From: Syntrophales bacterium
GTDB taxonomy: Bacteria > Desulfobacterota > Syntrophia > Syntrophales > UBA8958
Assembly: GCA_026416455.1 (NCBI GenBank)
Contig: JAOAFE010000002.1
Location: 181,705 to 245,704, forward strand
Reading direction: 5' to 3'
DNA: 64,000 nucleotides
In this document: positions 10,235-19,308 of the stretch, piece after piece
Position numbering within the stretch: position 1 is the stretch's first letter
Layout of the letters: each line of letters begins with the position of its first letter
The notes under the pieces: model-generated
What the model was told of the DNA's origin: nothing
The model's input: the letters and a program-made list of their open reading frames with translations, nothing else
The model's database searches: none
Position numbers and translations under genes: made by a program

Positions 10235-10912
10235 TCATTCATAGACCCTGTTTCCCACCTGGAGGCGGGTGACATAGATGATCTCGCACGCCCCCCGGCC
10301 GGTGTCCGTACGAGAGAGACTGGTCTTCCATGAGATATGCTGTTCTGCACTGTGGCCTTCAACGTTAACCAGATATCCTTCAAGAATGATCCTAGCTTGG
10401 ACCTTAACGTGACGGTCAACCGCATTAAAGATGTTGGTATTTGCGGGGATAATATGGTTGTTTGATCCATGGGAAGCAGCGTAATCCGTTTCGACGGGCG
10501 GATTCGACCCTTTTATCCGGAAATAGGCCATTCGAGTGCTGTCATGCTTGAAAACCAGGTATTTCTGCACATGTGGGTACGTCAGCATACCCCAGACGAT
10601 GGCGAGGTCGAAGGGGGCGACCTCTGCCCCCCAGCCGTGGGTGTACTTCCTCTTAGATACGACCTGTCCAGCAATTCTGTAGGTTGCCACAGGTGTGATG
10701 GTGATGCTACCGTTTTTAATCTTGAGCAATATGTTTTCTTGGGTGGTATAGGGTTCTTGTTGCGGGTCTTGAAGAAACAGAGCCTGCGGGGGCTCGCTGC
10801 TCTTCACGGAAACAGTCTCATCTCCACAGGCTGCCGGTAGAAAAGCTATTGCCAGGATGACCAGTTTCAGGTGGCAAACACGCACCAAGCCTTTTGCCGT
10901 GGTTTTTAACAC
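10235..10912 (-). CDS. Putative lipoprotein of unknown function
   Basis: 225 residues from a GTG at 10912, preceded on its strand by GGGAG with suitable spacing. The N-terminus has a hydrophobic run ending in LPAAC, a good lipobox with the cysteine near residue 29, so the mature protein should be membrane-anchored. I do not recognise the remainder. It is rich in beta-prone segments and lacks membrane helices, and the C-terminal CEIIYVTRLQVGNRVYE looks like an edge strand. It is downstream of, and co-directional with, the WD40-caspase gene (gap 141 nt), but I see no proof of an operon. Confidence 0.72.
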   Translation of the reverse strand: MLKTTAKGLVRVCHLKLVILAIAFLPAACGDETVSVKSSEPPQALFLQDPQQEPYTTQENILLKIKNGSITITPVATYRIAGQVVSKRKYTHGWGAEVAPFDLAIVWGMLTYPHVQKYLVFKHDSTRMAYFRIKGSNPPVETDYAASHGSNNHIIPANTNIFNAVDRHVKVQARIILEGYLVNVEGHSAEQHISWKTSLSRTDTGRGACEIIYVTRLQVGNRVYE

Positions 10913-11053
10913 AGGCTTTTTCTCCCATACATCATGGCTTGACTGATCTGGAACTTTAACCCTTCTTTTTTTTCATGCGGTCAATTTTGATTTTATTGCC
11001 CCATAGGCGATATTTGTTGGCTTAAGCAGGTTAATTATCACCCCACTAGAAGA

Positions 11054-13399
11054 CTACTTTTTTACTTTGCCTACGGGGAAGGATTGACCGCTCGGTGTGG
11101 CGGTTGGATATTGGGGGCGTTTGAAGATCTTTTCCGCCAGCATTGGCACTTCGCTATCGACGTAGTTGGCAATTTCCAGGGTCTTGATAAAACCATCTTT
11201 ATCTAGGTCTGCTTTCCCCTTCATCCCTTCTGTGAGGACATAGGTAAAAAGACCATGTCCTTGATAGCCTTCGATTGCCTCCTGAAGAGAGGTCGAAGCA
11301 CTGAGTATAGTCGAACCTACGGCACGGGAAAGAATCTTTATCGCCGTCTCTTCGCTCATACCGCGCGTCGCCATGGCAACTTGAAGCGCTTCCCCCAACT
11401 TGCCTGCATTGCATGTATCTATGACAATCATTTTCTTGGTCGAGGGAATGTTGGCAATTAATTCTTTCAGCTCTACCTGGGTTAAAGCATCCTCTCTGAG
11501 CCTCGAGGTGCTGAGGGAGCCTACATTTGAGGTAATTAGAAAATATTCCCCTTCGTCGACCGTTCCATGGCTAGCCACGTAGAAAACGAATACATCATCC
11601 GGATTTATTGATTTATATCCTTGCAATACCTTTTTTATGTTTTCCTTTGTCGTCTCTTCCCTCGTCGTGAGTATCTTTATTTTGACCGTATCAAACAGGG
11701 GATTAGCTATCTCACTAAGTGTATGAGCGAATAGCTGTGCATCGGCGGCTGCGTATTTTAGTTCGAGCTTGGGGTTTTTGTATTCGTTTATTCCGATGGC
11801 CAATACGTACATCTTTGGTTTTCGACTAGTCATGAAGGTGGACTTTACCTTGTGCAAGACCGGCTTGCTCTGCATAGTACCGTCGGCATTGAAGGCAACT
11901 ACCTTGATGATGTTTTCCCCGGAAAGTAGTTTTACCGCATATGTCTTTTGTATAACTTTATCTCCCGGTAGGTAACTTATCTTGACCCCTCTTGCACTAT
12001 CAAGGATAACTGAAGTGTCATTGAGATAAAGTCTGACATCGCCAATCCCCCCTCCTACGTCTATAAGTTTCACTTTAACGAGCACCTCGTCAGTCTGGAC
12101 TTCAATCGGTGTTTCTACAATTTGTACTTCTGGGGGTTGCTTTATATCCGCTACCGATCGGTGGTGTTCCAAAACCCGCCCAGCGAGGGCTAATTTTACT
12201 AAATCCGGCCGATAGAACGCTTCTCGTAGCTGCTCTATGGTATATTCTTTACCGCTCACCTTTACCGTATAAAGCTGATCGCCCCGCTCAGAGCTATTGT
12301 AGTACCCAGAAGGCGTCAAGGCGATCCATTCTCCGTTTTGAAAAGTGATAAACGAAGCCAACTCCTTTCCGGAATCAACATCCCAGACCCTCACAGCATC
12401 GCCTGCGAGAGAAACGATTCGCTTTCCATCCGGAGAAAATTTTGCATCGATGGAATGGAGTACCTCAAAGAAAGATGGATGATCTATGACCTTCACCTCT
12501 TTTAAGGTAGAGAGTTCTCTAATAACTATCTTGCCTCCTCCTCCTGAAAGAAGATACCTTCCATCGGGGGAGACATCTACCGACCAGGCTGCCTGTTCCC
12601 CTTTAATCTTCTTCACTTCATGCAGGGTGTTTGCATCCCATACGATAATATCTCCCGATGTGCATCCGGTGATGACATGCCTCCCATCGGGAGAAACAGT
12701 TGCTATCGATTGTGGGTTGAAAGAAAGGGTGGGGCAAGCTTTGGCTTTTTTTATTTCTTTTCCCGCGCGGACATCCCACATTTTGAAATCGGGCGATGTA
12801 TAGACATACTTTCCATCCTTCGAGAATATCGCGTTAAAATATATTTGGTAAGGTTTGGTCGGGAAATCCTTTACTTTTCTTCCTTTTTCAACATTGAAGA
12901 GGGAGATGATTGCGGGAAGAGACGGCCCAAACAGGCCCCGATCAGGGCCGGGAGATACGGCCAAGAGGTACTTGCCATCTGGTGAGAAAGAAAGCCCCGC
13001 ACAGGCTTCGATATCAAAACTTCCAGTTTCTTCTTTTTTTTCGATATCCCATAGGGTAATACTCTTTTCACCCCCAACGGCAAAAAACTTACCGTCTGGT
13101 GAAAACGCCACTCCGCCACCACATGGGATCCCCAAAACTTTTCTCGGAGCAAAACTTCCCACCATCACCTGGACTCCTTCGTAGAGATCGTACAAACTGA
13201 AGGATCCCGTTCCGCTTATGACCAAGGCATATCTACCATCTGGCGAGATTTTGAGCCCAAATCCTAAGGGTACTTTTTCCTTAACCCCTGCCTCAATGCC
13301 GGCCTTTTCGGTCTTAATATGAGGTTGAACAGCGCAGTGACAAAGGAAAGAAGACAGCAGAAGTATCCCTAATAAAGAAACATATTTCCCGACTCTCAA
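11054..13399 (-). CDS. Exported WD40-repeat protein with caspase-like domain
   Basis: 781 residues. A signal peptide (about 1-22, ending FLCHC, an atypical lipobox) is followed by a beta-propeller at about 45-355 with repeated SPDGKY and WD motifs. An Ig-like linker (about 420-515) follows. The C-terminal peptidase C14 domain begins YVLAIGINEY and carries the catalytic His in YVASHG (near 611) and Cys in VIDTCNAG (near 663). Both dyad residues are intact, so a proteolytic role is plausible; substrate and partner are unknown. The export signal places it in the periplasm or on the envelope, unlike cytosolic metacaspases of defence systems. Confidence 0.88.
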   Translation of the reverse strand: MRVGKYVSLLGILLLSSFLCHCAVQPHIKTEKAGIEAGVKEKVPLGFGLKISPDGRYALVISGTGSFSLYDLYEGVQVMVGSFAPRKVLGIPCGGGVAFSPDGKFFAVGGEKSITLWDIEKKEETGSFDIEACAGLSFSPDGKYLLAVSPGPDRGLFGPSLPAIISLFNVEKGRKVKDFPTKPYQIYFNAIFSKDGKYVYTSPDFKMWDVRAGKEIKKAKACPTLSFNPQSIATVSPDGRHVITGCTSGDIIVWDANTLHEVKKIKGEQAAWSVDVSPDGRYLLSGGGGKIVIRELSTLKEVKVIDHPSFFEVLHSIDAKFSPDGKRIVSLAGDAVRVWDVDSGKELASFITFQNGEWIALTPSGYYNSSERGDQLYTVKVSGKEYTIEQLREAFYRPDLVKLALAGRVLEHHRSVADIKQPPEVQIVETPIEVQTDEVLVKVKLIDVGGGIGDVRLYLNDTSVILDSARGVKISYLPGDKVIQKTYAVKLLSGENIIKVVAFNADGTMQSKPVLHKVKSTFMTSRKPKMYVLAIGINEYKNPKLELKYAAADAQLFAHTLSEIANPLFDTVKIKILTTREETTKENIKKVLQGYKSINPDDVFVFYVASHGTVDEGEYFLITSNVGSLSTSRLREDALTQVELKELIANIPSTKKMIVIDTCNAGKLGEALQVAMATRGMSEETAIKILSRAVGSTILSASTSLQEAIEGYQGHGLFTYVLTEGMKGKADLDKDGFIKTLEIANYVDSEVPMLAEKIFKRPQYPTATPSGQSFPVGKVKK

Positions 13400-13524
13400 T
13401 GTTTTCTTCCTCTAATTAAATTAAAAGTAATTTTTTGCCATAAATGGCTAAACGCGTTAAATTCATTTTATATATTTTGAAGGAAAAAAACAATTTAAAA
13501 AGTCGAATTAATTGTAATTTGATG

Positions 13525-13552
13525 TTGACACATTTTCCCAACCTGTTAAAAT
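13525..13552 (+). promoter_or_regulatory. Sigma-70-like promoter for the lipase-like gene
   Basis: TTGACA (13525-13530), a 16-nt spacer and TAAAAT (13547-13552), about 95 nt before the ATG at 13648. This is the best promoter-like sequence I saw. The long leader to the start holds no obvious hairpin beyond CCGCCTACGGGCG near 13607. Confidence 0.55.
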
Positions 13553-13647
13553 GAATAACACTCACGGCATTCCGATTTTATATCACAATTCACGATTCTG
13601 ATTTTACCGCCTACGGGCGAGAAAAATAAGGAGGGGGGGTAAGTAAT

Positions 13648-15552
13648 ATGAAGAAAATCATCGGTCTTTTTTTAGCCCTGACGGGTATATTATTGTTCCT
13701 ATTTGGATGCGGAGGTGGGACGTCAGGAACTGGGCCTTTACGGGGCATATTTGTTGATGCACCGGTAGAGGGATTGGATTATACGACTACTTCTGGCATT
13801 ACTGGGAGAACCGATGCTAATGGTGGATTTTTCTACGACCCAGGTGATACGGTAAACTTTAAAATTGGAAATTTAAATCTCGGTTCCGCCAAAGGGGCAG
13901 CCCAAATCACACCGGTTGATATTATATCTGGGGCCACGGCCAATGATCAGCGTGTCGTCAATATGTTGGTTTTGCTTCAGACCTTGGACGAAGACGGAAA
14001 TCCGAACAATGGTATTAAAATAAATACTGCAACCAGGAATGTAATATCCGCTAATGCAAGTAACATTAATTTTAATCAAACTCCTAATTCCTTTCAGGGA
14101 GATACAAAAATCGCCACTCTTCTTACAACTCTGAATGCAACGGCTGGTGCCTTTACAGGAGGAGCGCGCACCTTAAGGGGTGTGGCCGCAGCGGTCGAAC
14201 ATTTCACTAGTTCGACCAATGAACGCTATGTCCAAACCTTGCCTGCACCTCAGTATCCTATCGTTTTTGTCCATGGAGGTTCTGGATCGGCTTCACAATT
14301 TGAGTCACAGGCGCAGCGTTTTATAGCCAATGGATATCCATTAAACTTTTTATACGCATTCGAGCATGATACATCTAGTTCTACAACAGACGTTATAACA
14401 GCTCAGGCCGCTCAGTTAGAGACCTTCATCGATGGTGTTTTGGCCAAGACAGGGGCGAGTAAAGTGGATCTAATCGGTCATTCACGGGGTACTACCGTAA
14501 GTCATACTTATTTATCTGTTCCATCTCGCGCGGCTAAGGTGGCTCGTTATATAAATGTGGATGGACGGACGGCTACGAGCCTTCCAGGTGGGGTTCCCAC
14601 TTTGGCCCTATGGGCGGATGGATGGCTATCAGAAAAAGGTCCACCTAAGGATCCTTACTCTGGAAAAATAGAGGGGGCGGAGAACGTTTATATCCTAAAT
14701 CAGGCCCATATAGAGGTGTGTACTTCGGCTGAAGCTTTTTGGTACATGTTTAGATTTTTAATGGGTGTTAACCCGAAGACGGTGCAAATTCCCGAAAAAC
14801 AAGGAAATACAGTAAAAATCGCGGGTAAAACTAACTACTTCCCTGCCAACACTGGTGCTTTAGGGACCCTCTATATTTACGAAATTAATCCAAATACTGC
14901 CGCCCGTGTAAGTGATACCCCCGTGGCCACCTTTACTATCGACTCCAGTGGCAATTGGGGCCCGGTGGATTTAAAGAAAGGGGCAACGTACGAATTTGCT
15001 TTCCATCACGCCAATGGAAGTAAACATTACTTCTACCGCGAACCATTTTTGACCGACAATTACTTCGTCCGTCTGAACACATCTAATCCCGCGTCGCCAA
15101 CCAGCTTGGGTAATCTATTGACGAGAACCAATAATCATACGAGTATTCTCATCAGCCGCGACAAGGAAATGTGGGGCGACCAGGGGGACAACAGCGATAT
15201 ACTAACGGTAGATGGAACGAATGTGATGACTAATGTGGCAGCCCCCAGAACCAAACATCTATCAGGATTATTCTTGGTAGATTGGGGTCCCAATCATAGT
15301 GCCTTATCTACTTCCACATCTAATCCGCCCGATCAAAAGACGGATTTGACAACGCCAATCAGTATTTTCCATTCACTTACCTTCTTCTCCGGTCTTGACC
15401 TTTATCTGCCAGCGAGCATTCCGTGGAACAAGGCCATTACCCTCAGTCTGACCCCGCGTGGTGGAGGAGGAAAGGTACAGACGATTAAAGTTCCTAATTG
15501 GGCCTCTTCTGACGTGCGCATATCGGTTATCTTCCGTGATTATGTGCAATGA
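13648..15552 (+). CDS. Lipase-like alpha/beta-hydrolase lipoprotein
   Basis: 634 residues with a lipoprotein signal peptide (lipobox LFGC, cysteine near residue 21). Residues 30-190 form an N-terminal domain starting FVDAPVEGL, of a type common on exported proteobacterial proteins. The hydrolase core follows: FVHGGSGSA as oxyanion region (about 207) and GHSRG with the nucleophile serine near 279; the likely catalytic His is in NQAHIEV near 354. The C-terminal 250 residues are beta-rich and may bind the substrate or interface. The likely role is surface hydrolysis of esters or lipids. A very strong Shine-Dalgarno (AGGAGGGGGGG) precedes the start. Confidence 0.85.
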   Translation: MKKIIGLFLALTGILLFLFGCGGGTSGTGPLRGIFVDAPVEGLDYTTTSGITGRTDANGGFFYDPGDTVNFKIGNLNLGSAKGAAQITPVDIISGATANDQRVVNMLVLLQTLDEDGNPNNGIKINTATRNVISANASNINFNQTPNSFQGDTKIATLLTTLNATAGAFTGGARTLRGVAAAVEHFTSSTNERYVQTLPAPQYPIVFVHGGSGSASQFESQAQRFIANGYPLNFLYAFEHDTSSSTTDVITAQAAQLETFIDGVLAKTGASKVDLIGHSRGTTVSHTYLSVPSRAAKVARYINVDGRTATSLPGGVPTLALWADGWLSEKGPPKDPYSGKIEGAENVYILNQAHIEVCTSAEAFWYMFRFLMGVNPKTVQIPEKQGNTVKIAGKTNYFPANTGALGTLYIYEINPNTAARVSDTPVATFTIDSSGNWGPVDLKKGATYEFAFHHANGSKHYFYREPFLTDNYFVRLNTSNPASPTSLGNLLTRTNNHTSILISRDKEMWGDQGDNSDILTVDGTNVMTNVAAPRTKHLSGLFLVDWGPNHSALSTSTSNPPDQKTDLTTPISIFHSLTFFSGLDLYLPASIPWNKAITLSLTPRGGGGKVQTIKVPNWASSDVRISVIFRDYVQ

Positions 15553-15561
15553 TTAAAACAG

Positions 15562-15596
15562 GGGGTAGCCTTTATTTACAAGGTGAAGGCTACCCC
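15562..15596 (+). terminator. Hairpin downstream of the lipase-like gene
   Basis: Perfect 11-bp arms, GGGGTAGCCTT (15562-15572) and AAGGCTACCCC (15586-15596), around a 13-nt loop, starting 10 nt after the stop codon. It lacks a long T-run (TTCC follows), so it is a strong hairpin and a probable but not classical terminator. Confidence 0.5.
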
Positions 15597-15703
15597 TTCC
15601 GTCATGGAAGGGAGCAGCCATCTAAACATACCCGCTTTTCATGAAGGGATGTAAGAGGAAAGGAGAGCATTTCTCAACTATTTATTCTCTTAGGGAGGTG
15701 TGT

Positions 15704-16168
15704 ATGAAAAAGGTGGTAATGATTTTACTTGCTTTGGCGGTGGCCCAGGTAGCATATGGCTATGACCGGCAACTTGCTGCCAGGTTCGATGCTATGTTTT
15801 CTCAATTGACCCCCGAGATGATTACCAAACGACCGTGCGAGATAAATGCGAAGCAACTTTTCGACATGATTAAGAAAAAAGAAGATTTTGTTGTTCTTGA
15901 TATCAGGACCCCCCAGGAAATGGAAATTGTGGGCGTTACCTTAAAAAATACTCTACAAATCCCTATGCATGTACTTTTCAAAGAGGAGAATTTAAAGAAA
16001 CTTCCGAAAGATAAAATGATTGTTGTTGTTTGCCACACGGGCACGAGGGCCGCCGCCGCAGTGATAGCTTTAAGGGCGGTTGGTTTTATGAATGCCTGGA
16101 TTTTCAAAAATGGGATCGGAGAGTTGGCCAAGGAAGCGGGAAGGAATGTGGTCGATGTACTTTGGTAA
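15704..16168 (+). CDS. Exported rhodanese-like domain protein
   Basis: 154 residues from ATG 15704, which follows GGGAGGTGTGT; the frame is open from 15641 but that start would bury the signal peptide. The N-terminus (MKKVVMILLALAVAQVAYG) is a cleavable signal sequence. The rhodanese domain has FVVLDIRTPQEMEIVG and an active-site loop VCHTGTRAAAA with the catalytic cysteine. Periplasmic single-domain rhodaneses move sulfane sulfur or cyanide-derived sulfur; the in vivo donor is unknown. Confidence 0.88.
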   Translation: MKKVVMILLALAVAQVAYGYDRQLAARFDAMFSQLTPEMITKRPCEINAKQLFDMIKKKEDFVVLDIRTPQEMEIVGVTLKNTLQIPMHVLFKEENLKKLPKDKMIVVVCHTGTRAAAAVIALRAVGFMNAWIFKNGIGELAKEAGRNVVDVLW

Positions 16169-16225
16169 TTATAAAGTGAAAACTTCTTTTAGTCTGCAGC
16201 TTTGAAAAAATAGGATCTGTGTTTT

Positions 16226-16267
16226 CCGCCGATGGGTACCCGCATGAATTGCAGACCCCATCGGCGG
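16226..16267. terminator. Bidirectional hairpin between convergent genes
   Basis: Perfect 11-bp arms CCGCCGATGGG (16226-16236) and CCCATCGGCGG (16257-16267) with a 20-nt loop, between the rhodanese gene (plus) and the PepSY-repeat gene (minus). The GC-rich stem and the convergent location suggest a shared terminator, though neither side has a long U-tract. Confidence 0.5.
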
Positions 16268-16279
16268 CGTTACCGTCTT

Positions 16280-16828
16280 TTATCTTGATGGAGATGAGTA
16301 TAACGAAGCATCCCGTGCTGCCTTCCAGTCAGGAAGTATAGAGCCGGTTTGACCGTTAACCTTTATATGAGCAATAACCGCCTTTTTTAAAATTAACCCC
16401 ACCTTCCATTCCCCATGCTTACCCAAGCTTACAGATGCCGCATCCATATTGGGAAGGGCCTGTTGGACTATCTTTACTGATTGCTCAGGTGAGGCAGATA
16501 CAGAATTGACATCAGTTTCAAAGCCTTTTGGAAGAATTTCGCCTGTAGCAGGATTAAGCCTTATTCGCGCTACGATATTTCCTTCATAAATGAGCGGTAC
16601 CTCTAAATTCTTTTCTCCTCTCTTTCCAGTTTTTACGTAACTGTTTCCGACCGTCAGCTTGGGTAGGGCGGACTTAACAGTTGATAATGCTTGCTCGGCT
16701 GTTATAGTTGGTGCGATATAAGTACCTTTTTCTTTTGCCCCTTTTGCCAAGGCCAATGTTGCAGTGAGACCTATGATGATTTGCACGAAAATTGTGGTCC
16801 GCAGTATCATAACGACTCTTTTTCTCAT
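16280..16828 (-). CDS. Exported protein with two PepSY-like repeats
   Basis: 182 residues with an N-terminal signal peptide (hydrophobic to about residue 28, ending ALA). Two similar units follow, about 45-100 and 110-170, each with EQA/EQS-x-V-x-ALP, a stretch of strands, and an ending ARIRLNPATGEILP or AHIKVNGQTGSILP. This matches the PepSY fold, known from protease inhibitors and from small periplasmic proteins next to two-component systems. It is 101 nt downstream of the kinase gene on the same strand and could feed back on that sensor. Confidence 0.8.
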   Translation of the reverse strand: MRKRVVMILRTTIFVQIIIGLTATLALAKGAKEKGTYIAPTITAEQALSTVKSALPKLTVGNSYVKTGKRGEKNLEVPLIYEGNIVARIRLNPATGEILPKGFETDVNSVSASPEQSVKIVQQALPNMDAASVSLGKHGEWKVGLILKKAVIAHIKVNGQTGSILPDWKAARDASLYSSPSR

Positions 16829-16929
16829 AACAAACCTCCCCGATTTTTTGGCTATTATAAAGGCTAAAAATTACTGGACCATTTCATAAACATTACTTTT
16901 TTGAAAGGTTGAGAGAATAGGCTTGCTAA

Positions 16930-18345
16930 CTATTCTTTAAGGGGGAGGTATACGAGGAAGGTGGAACCATCGAGTGGCCTGCTTAATACTTCTATGTGGC
17001 CTCCGTGGATATCCACTATTGATTTTACAACACTCAATCCAAGACCGAGGCCTCTTTGAGAGCGACTTTGGTCTCCGCGATAGAGGCGCTCCCATATCTT
17101 TGGTAGATCCTTTTCGCTTATGCCGATGCCAGTGTCTTTTATCTCAATGATCGCTTCCTTAGGTGTCTTCTTCTGTGCTTTTATACTTATCACACCGCCT
17201 GTGTTTGAATACTTGATGGAGTTATCAATAAGATTACCTATGGCCTGCTTTATTCGGCTCGGGTCAGCTAAGATGATTATTTCCTCTGATAAATCTGCGT
17301 GGATTTTAATTTGCTTCTCTTCCGCGAGATAAAGATAAACTGCGACAACCTCTTCAATGAGTGCCGATATATTAACCCTTTCTCTATTAAGCTTGAGGGT
17401 ACCTGCATTAGCCTCTGCTATATCCATTAGTGTGTTTAACATCATCATAATCCGTTCAGACTCCTCCATACAGTCAGAGAGGGCTTCACGGCATGATTCA
17501 ATAGTATTATTTGAAGCGAGAGCACTTTCTGCCAAAACTCTAAGTCTTGTTATGGGGGTTCGCAGTTCATGTGCTACGTTATCCAGAGATGCTTTCATGC
17601 CTTCGATTAGGTGCTCTATACGCATGATCATATGGTTAAAGAGGGAAACCAGTTCACCTAATTCGTCATCTGTCTTTCCTATCGGGACACGGGCACCAGT
17701 CTCGCCCGTATTGGCTATTGATTTTATAGTTTTAGTAAGATTACGGATGGGTAAAAGTGTCCTATAGGTGACAAGGTAACCACCTAAAAGGCCCATTAGG
17801 ATGGCAGGCAGCATTACGACAAAAGAGACTTTTTTAAAACGATTTAGTATTTCCTCTCTATAGTTTATGTCCTTTCCAATCTGTATGAAATTTCCATCTT
17901 GTAGGGGAAATGTCATGATTTCGTAAATGGTTTCGTTGCCTTTATTTTTTGGACTTATCTGCTGAATCTCCATGTTTATATTGATGCGACTTAGTTCTGT
18001 GATATCAATTCTATTCCATTGATCGGGTAGACTTAAAAGAAGGGTGTGATTGCCTTTATCTGCTATGCGAAGGAAAAAAAGTCCTGGTTTTTCAGCAATT
18101 CTTTCAAGGGCAATTGCTGATTGTACTCCTTCTAAACCGTTATCATTATAAAATGCTTTGTATTTGTTGAGTCTGACTACGATTGCCTTCTCATCTTCTT
18201 TTTTTAATGAAGACATAAGGGCATAATAGGCGATGGTGAAGATGGCAATGAAGGCAAAGAGAGACACTGTTGTGTACCACAGGGTAAGACGTAAACTGAG
18301 ATTTCTTTTTGCCCTATTAAGAAGGCTTAAGAACATAGCCGACAC
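16930..18345 (-). CDS. Sensor histidine kinase
   Basis: 471 residues. Transmembrane helices lie at about 22-45 and 174-194 and enclose a periplasmic sensor region of about 125 residues. A HAMP domain follows (195-248), then HisKA with the phospho-acceptor His in NVAHELRTPI (near 259) and an ATPase domain with an N-box (NLIDNSIKYSN), DTGIGIS and GLGLGLS. The arrangement resembles heavy-metal or envelope-stress sensors of the CusS type, but the signal is unknown. The start (GTG 18345 or ATG 18336) overlaps the end of the regulator gene, so the pair is coupled. Confidence 0.93.
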   Translation of the reverse strand: MSAMFLSLLNRAKRNLSLRLTLWYTTVSLFAFIAIFTIAYYALMSSLKKEDEKAIVVRLNKYKAFYNDNGLEGVQSAIALERIAEKPGLFFLRIADKGNHTLLLSLPDQWNRIDITELSRININMEIQQISPKNKGNETIYEIMTFPLQDGNFIQIGKDINYREEILNRFKKVSFVVMLPAILMGLLGGYLVTYRTLLPIRNLTKTIKSIANTGETGARVPIGKTDDELGELVSLFNHMIMRIEHLIEGMKASLDNVAHELRTPITRLRVLAESALASNNTIESCREALSDCMEESERIMMMLNTLMDIAEANAGTLKLNRERVNISALIEEVVAVYLYLAEEKQIKIHADLSEEIIILADPSRIKQAIGNLIDNSIKYSNTGGVISIKAQKKTPKEAIIEIKDTGIGISEKDLPKIWERLYRGDQSRSQRGLGLGLSVVKSIVDIHGGHIEVLSRPLDGSTFLVYLPLKE

Positions 18346-18994
18346 CTCTGATGGTGTGAATAATTTCCTTCTCTGGTGCAGCTTCCTCTAATTTCTTGCG
18401 TAGCCGACACACAAGAACATCCACTACGTTAGTCTGAGGGTCGAAGGAATAATCCCACACATGTTCCATGATCATTGTTTTAGATAGGACTCTGCCACTG
18501 TTGCGCATAAAATATTCAAGAAGGGAAAATTCACGGGGTTGTAGATCTATTCTACGGTTTCCATAAAACACTTCTCTCGTTAAAAGGTCTAGCGTCAATT
18601 CGCCTGCTATTATTTTAGTGGTTTCCTGATTTGAGCTCGCCCGTCTCATTAAGGCGTGTACGCGGGCAAGGAGTTCTGAAAAAGAAAAGGGTTTTATGAG
18701 ATAATCGTCACTTCCTATCTGCAATCCCTTCACCCTATCTTCAATAGAGCGTTTGGCGCTCAAAATAATCACGGGTGTATTCTTTTTGTTTCGTCTCATC
18801 TGCTCGATGAGACTCAGTCCATCTATTTTAGGAAGCATAACGTCAATAACGCAGACATCGTAAGGTTCAGTAAGTGCCAGATCTAACCCCGTTTCACCAT
18901 CAGCTGCCACATCCACAGCAAAACCCGCTTGCCTGAAGCCCTTTGCCAACAGGGAAGCGAGCTTGTTGTCATCTTCTACCAGTAAGAGTCTCAT
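18317..18994 (-). CDS. OmpR-family response regulator
   Basis: 225 residues from ATG 18994 (MRLLLVEDDNKLAS); the open frame extends further upstream but the receiver domain begins here. The receiver has the acidic pair EDD, the phospho-acceptor Asp in VIDVMLP (near 51) and the conserved Lys in LIKPFSFSELL. The C-terminal winged helix shows LDLLTREVFYGN, EFSLLEYFM and VDVLVCRLRKKL. It is the first gene of the regulator-kinase-PepSY run and overlaps the kinase start by about 29 nt. Targets cannot be read here. Confidence 0.93.
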   Translation of the reverse strand: MRLLLVEDDNKLASLLAKGFRQAGFAVDVAADGETGLDLALTEPYDVCVIDVMLPKIDGLSLIEQMRRNKKNTPVIILSAKRSIEDRVKGLQIGSDDYLIKPFSFSELLARVHALMRRASSNQETTKIIAGELTLDLLTREVFYGNRRIDLQPREFSLLEYFMRNSGRVLSKTMIMEHVWDYSFDPQTNVVDVLVCRLRKKLEEAAPEKEIIHTIRGVGYVLKPS

Positions 18995-19308
18995 GAAAAT
19001 TATCGATCCATTTGATATTTGAATTAATTTTAACTTTTTTAGTCGTAATGTCAATTTTTAATATGCTATGGCATCTTGCAATTCTGAGTCCCCATGGTAG
19101 TCTGGTAAGAATAAGTTGCGAACTTGCTTGCCATTTCTCTTAAACTATCGCATAGATAATCTTCTGGTACGCTTTGAAATCTTCGTGTGTAAAGAAAAGA
19201 ATTCTCTGCTTTATTAGTTTTTTTCTTGACTATTAATCTTTTTTCACCGTAGCCTGTAGAGACATAAAAAGCCCATATTGGCCGGAAAAAAGGTGTAAGA
19301 GTTTCTGT
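18995..19308. other. Divergent intergenic region
   Basis: 314 bp between the response regulator (minus) and the ICMT-like gene (plus). It is AT-rich. I see TTGACT at about 19226 and a small AAGTT-GCG-AACTT dyad at 19113-19125, but no convincing complete promoter, RNA gene or ORF. Confidence 0.4.

Noticed and set aside
10469..10840. 123-residue plus-strand ORF
   Set aside because: It lies opposite the lipoprotein gene, which has a good lipobox and a Shine-Dalgarno.
12486..13184. Plus-strand ORFs opposite the WD40-caspase gene
   Set aside because: They mirror the repetitive SPDG codons of the WD40 region and have no start signals.
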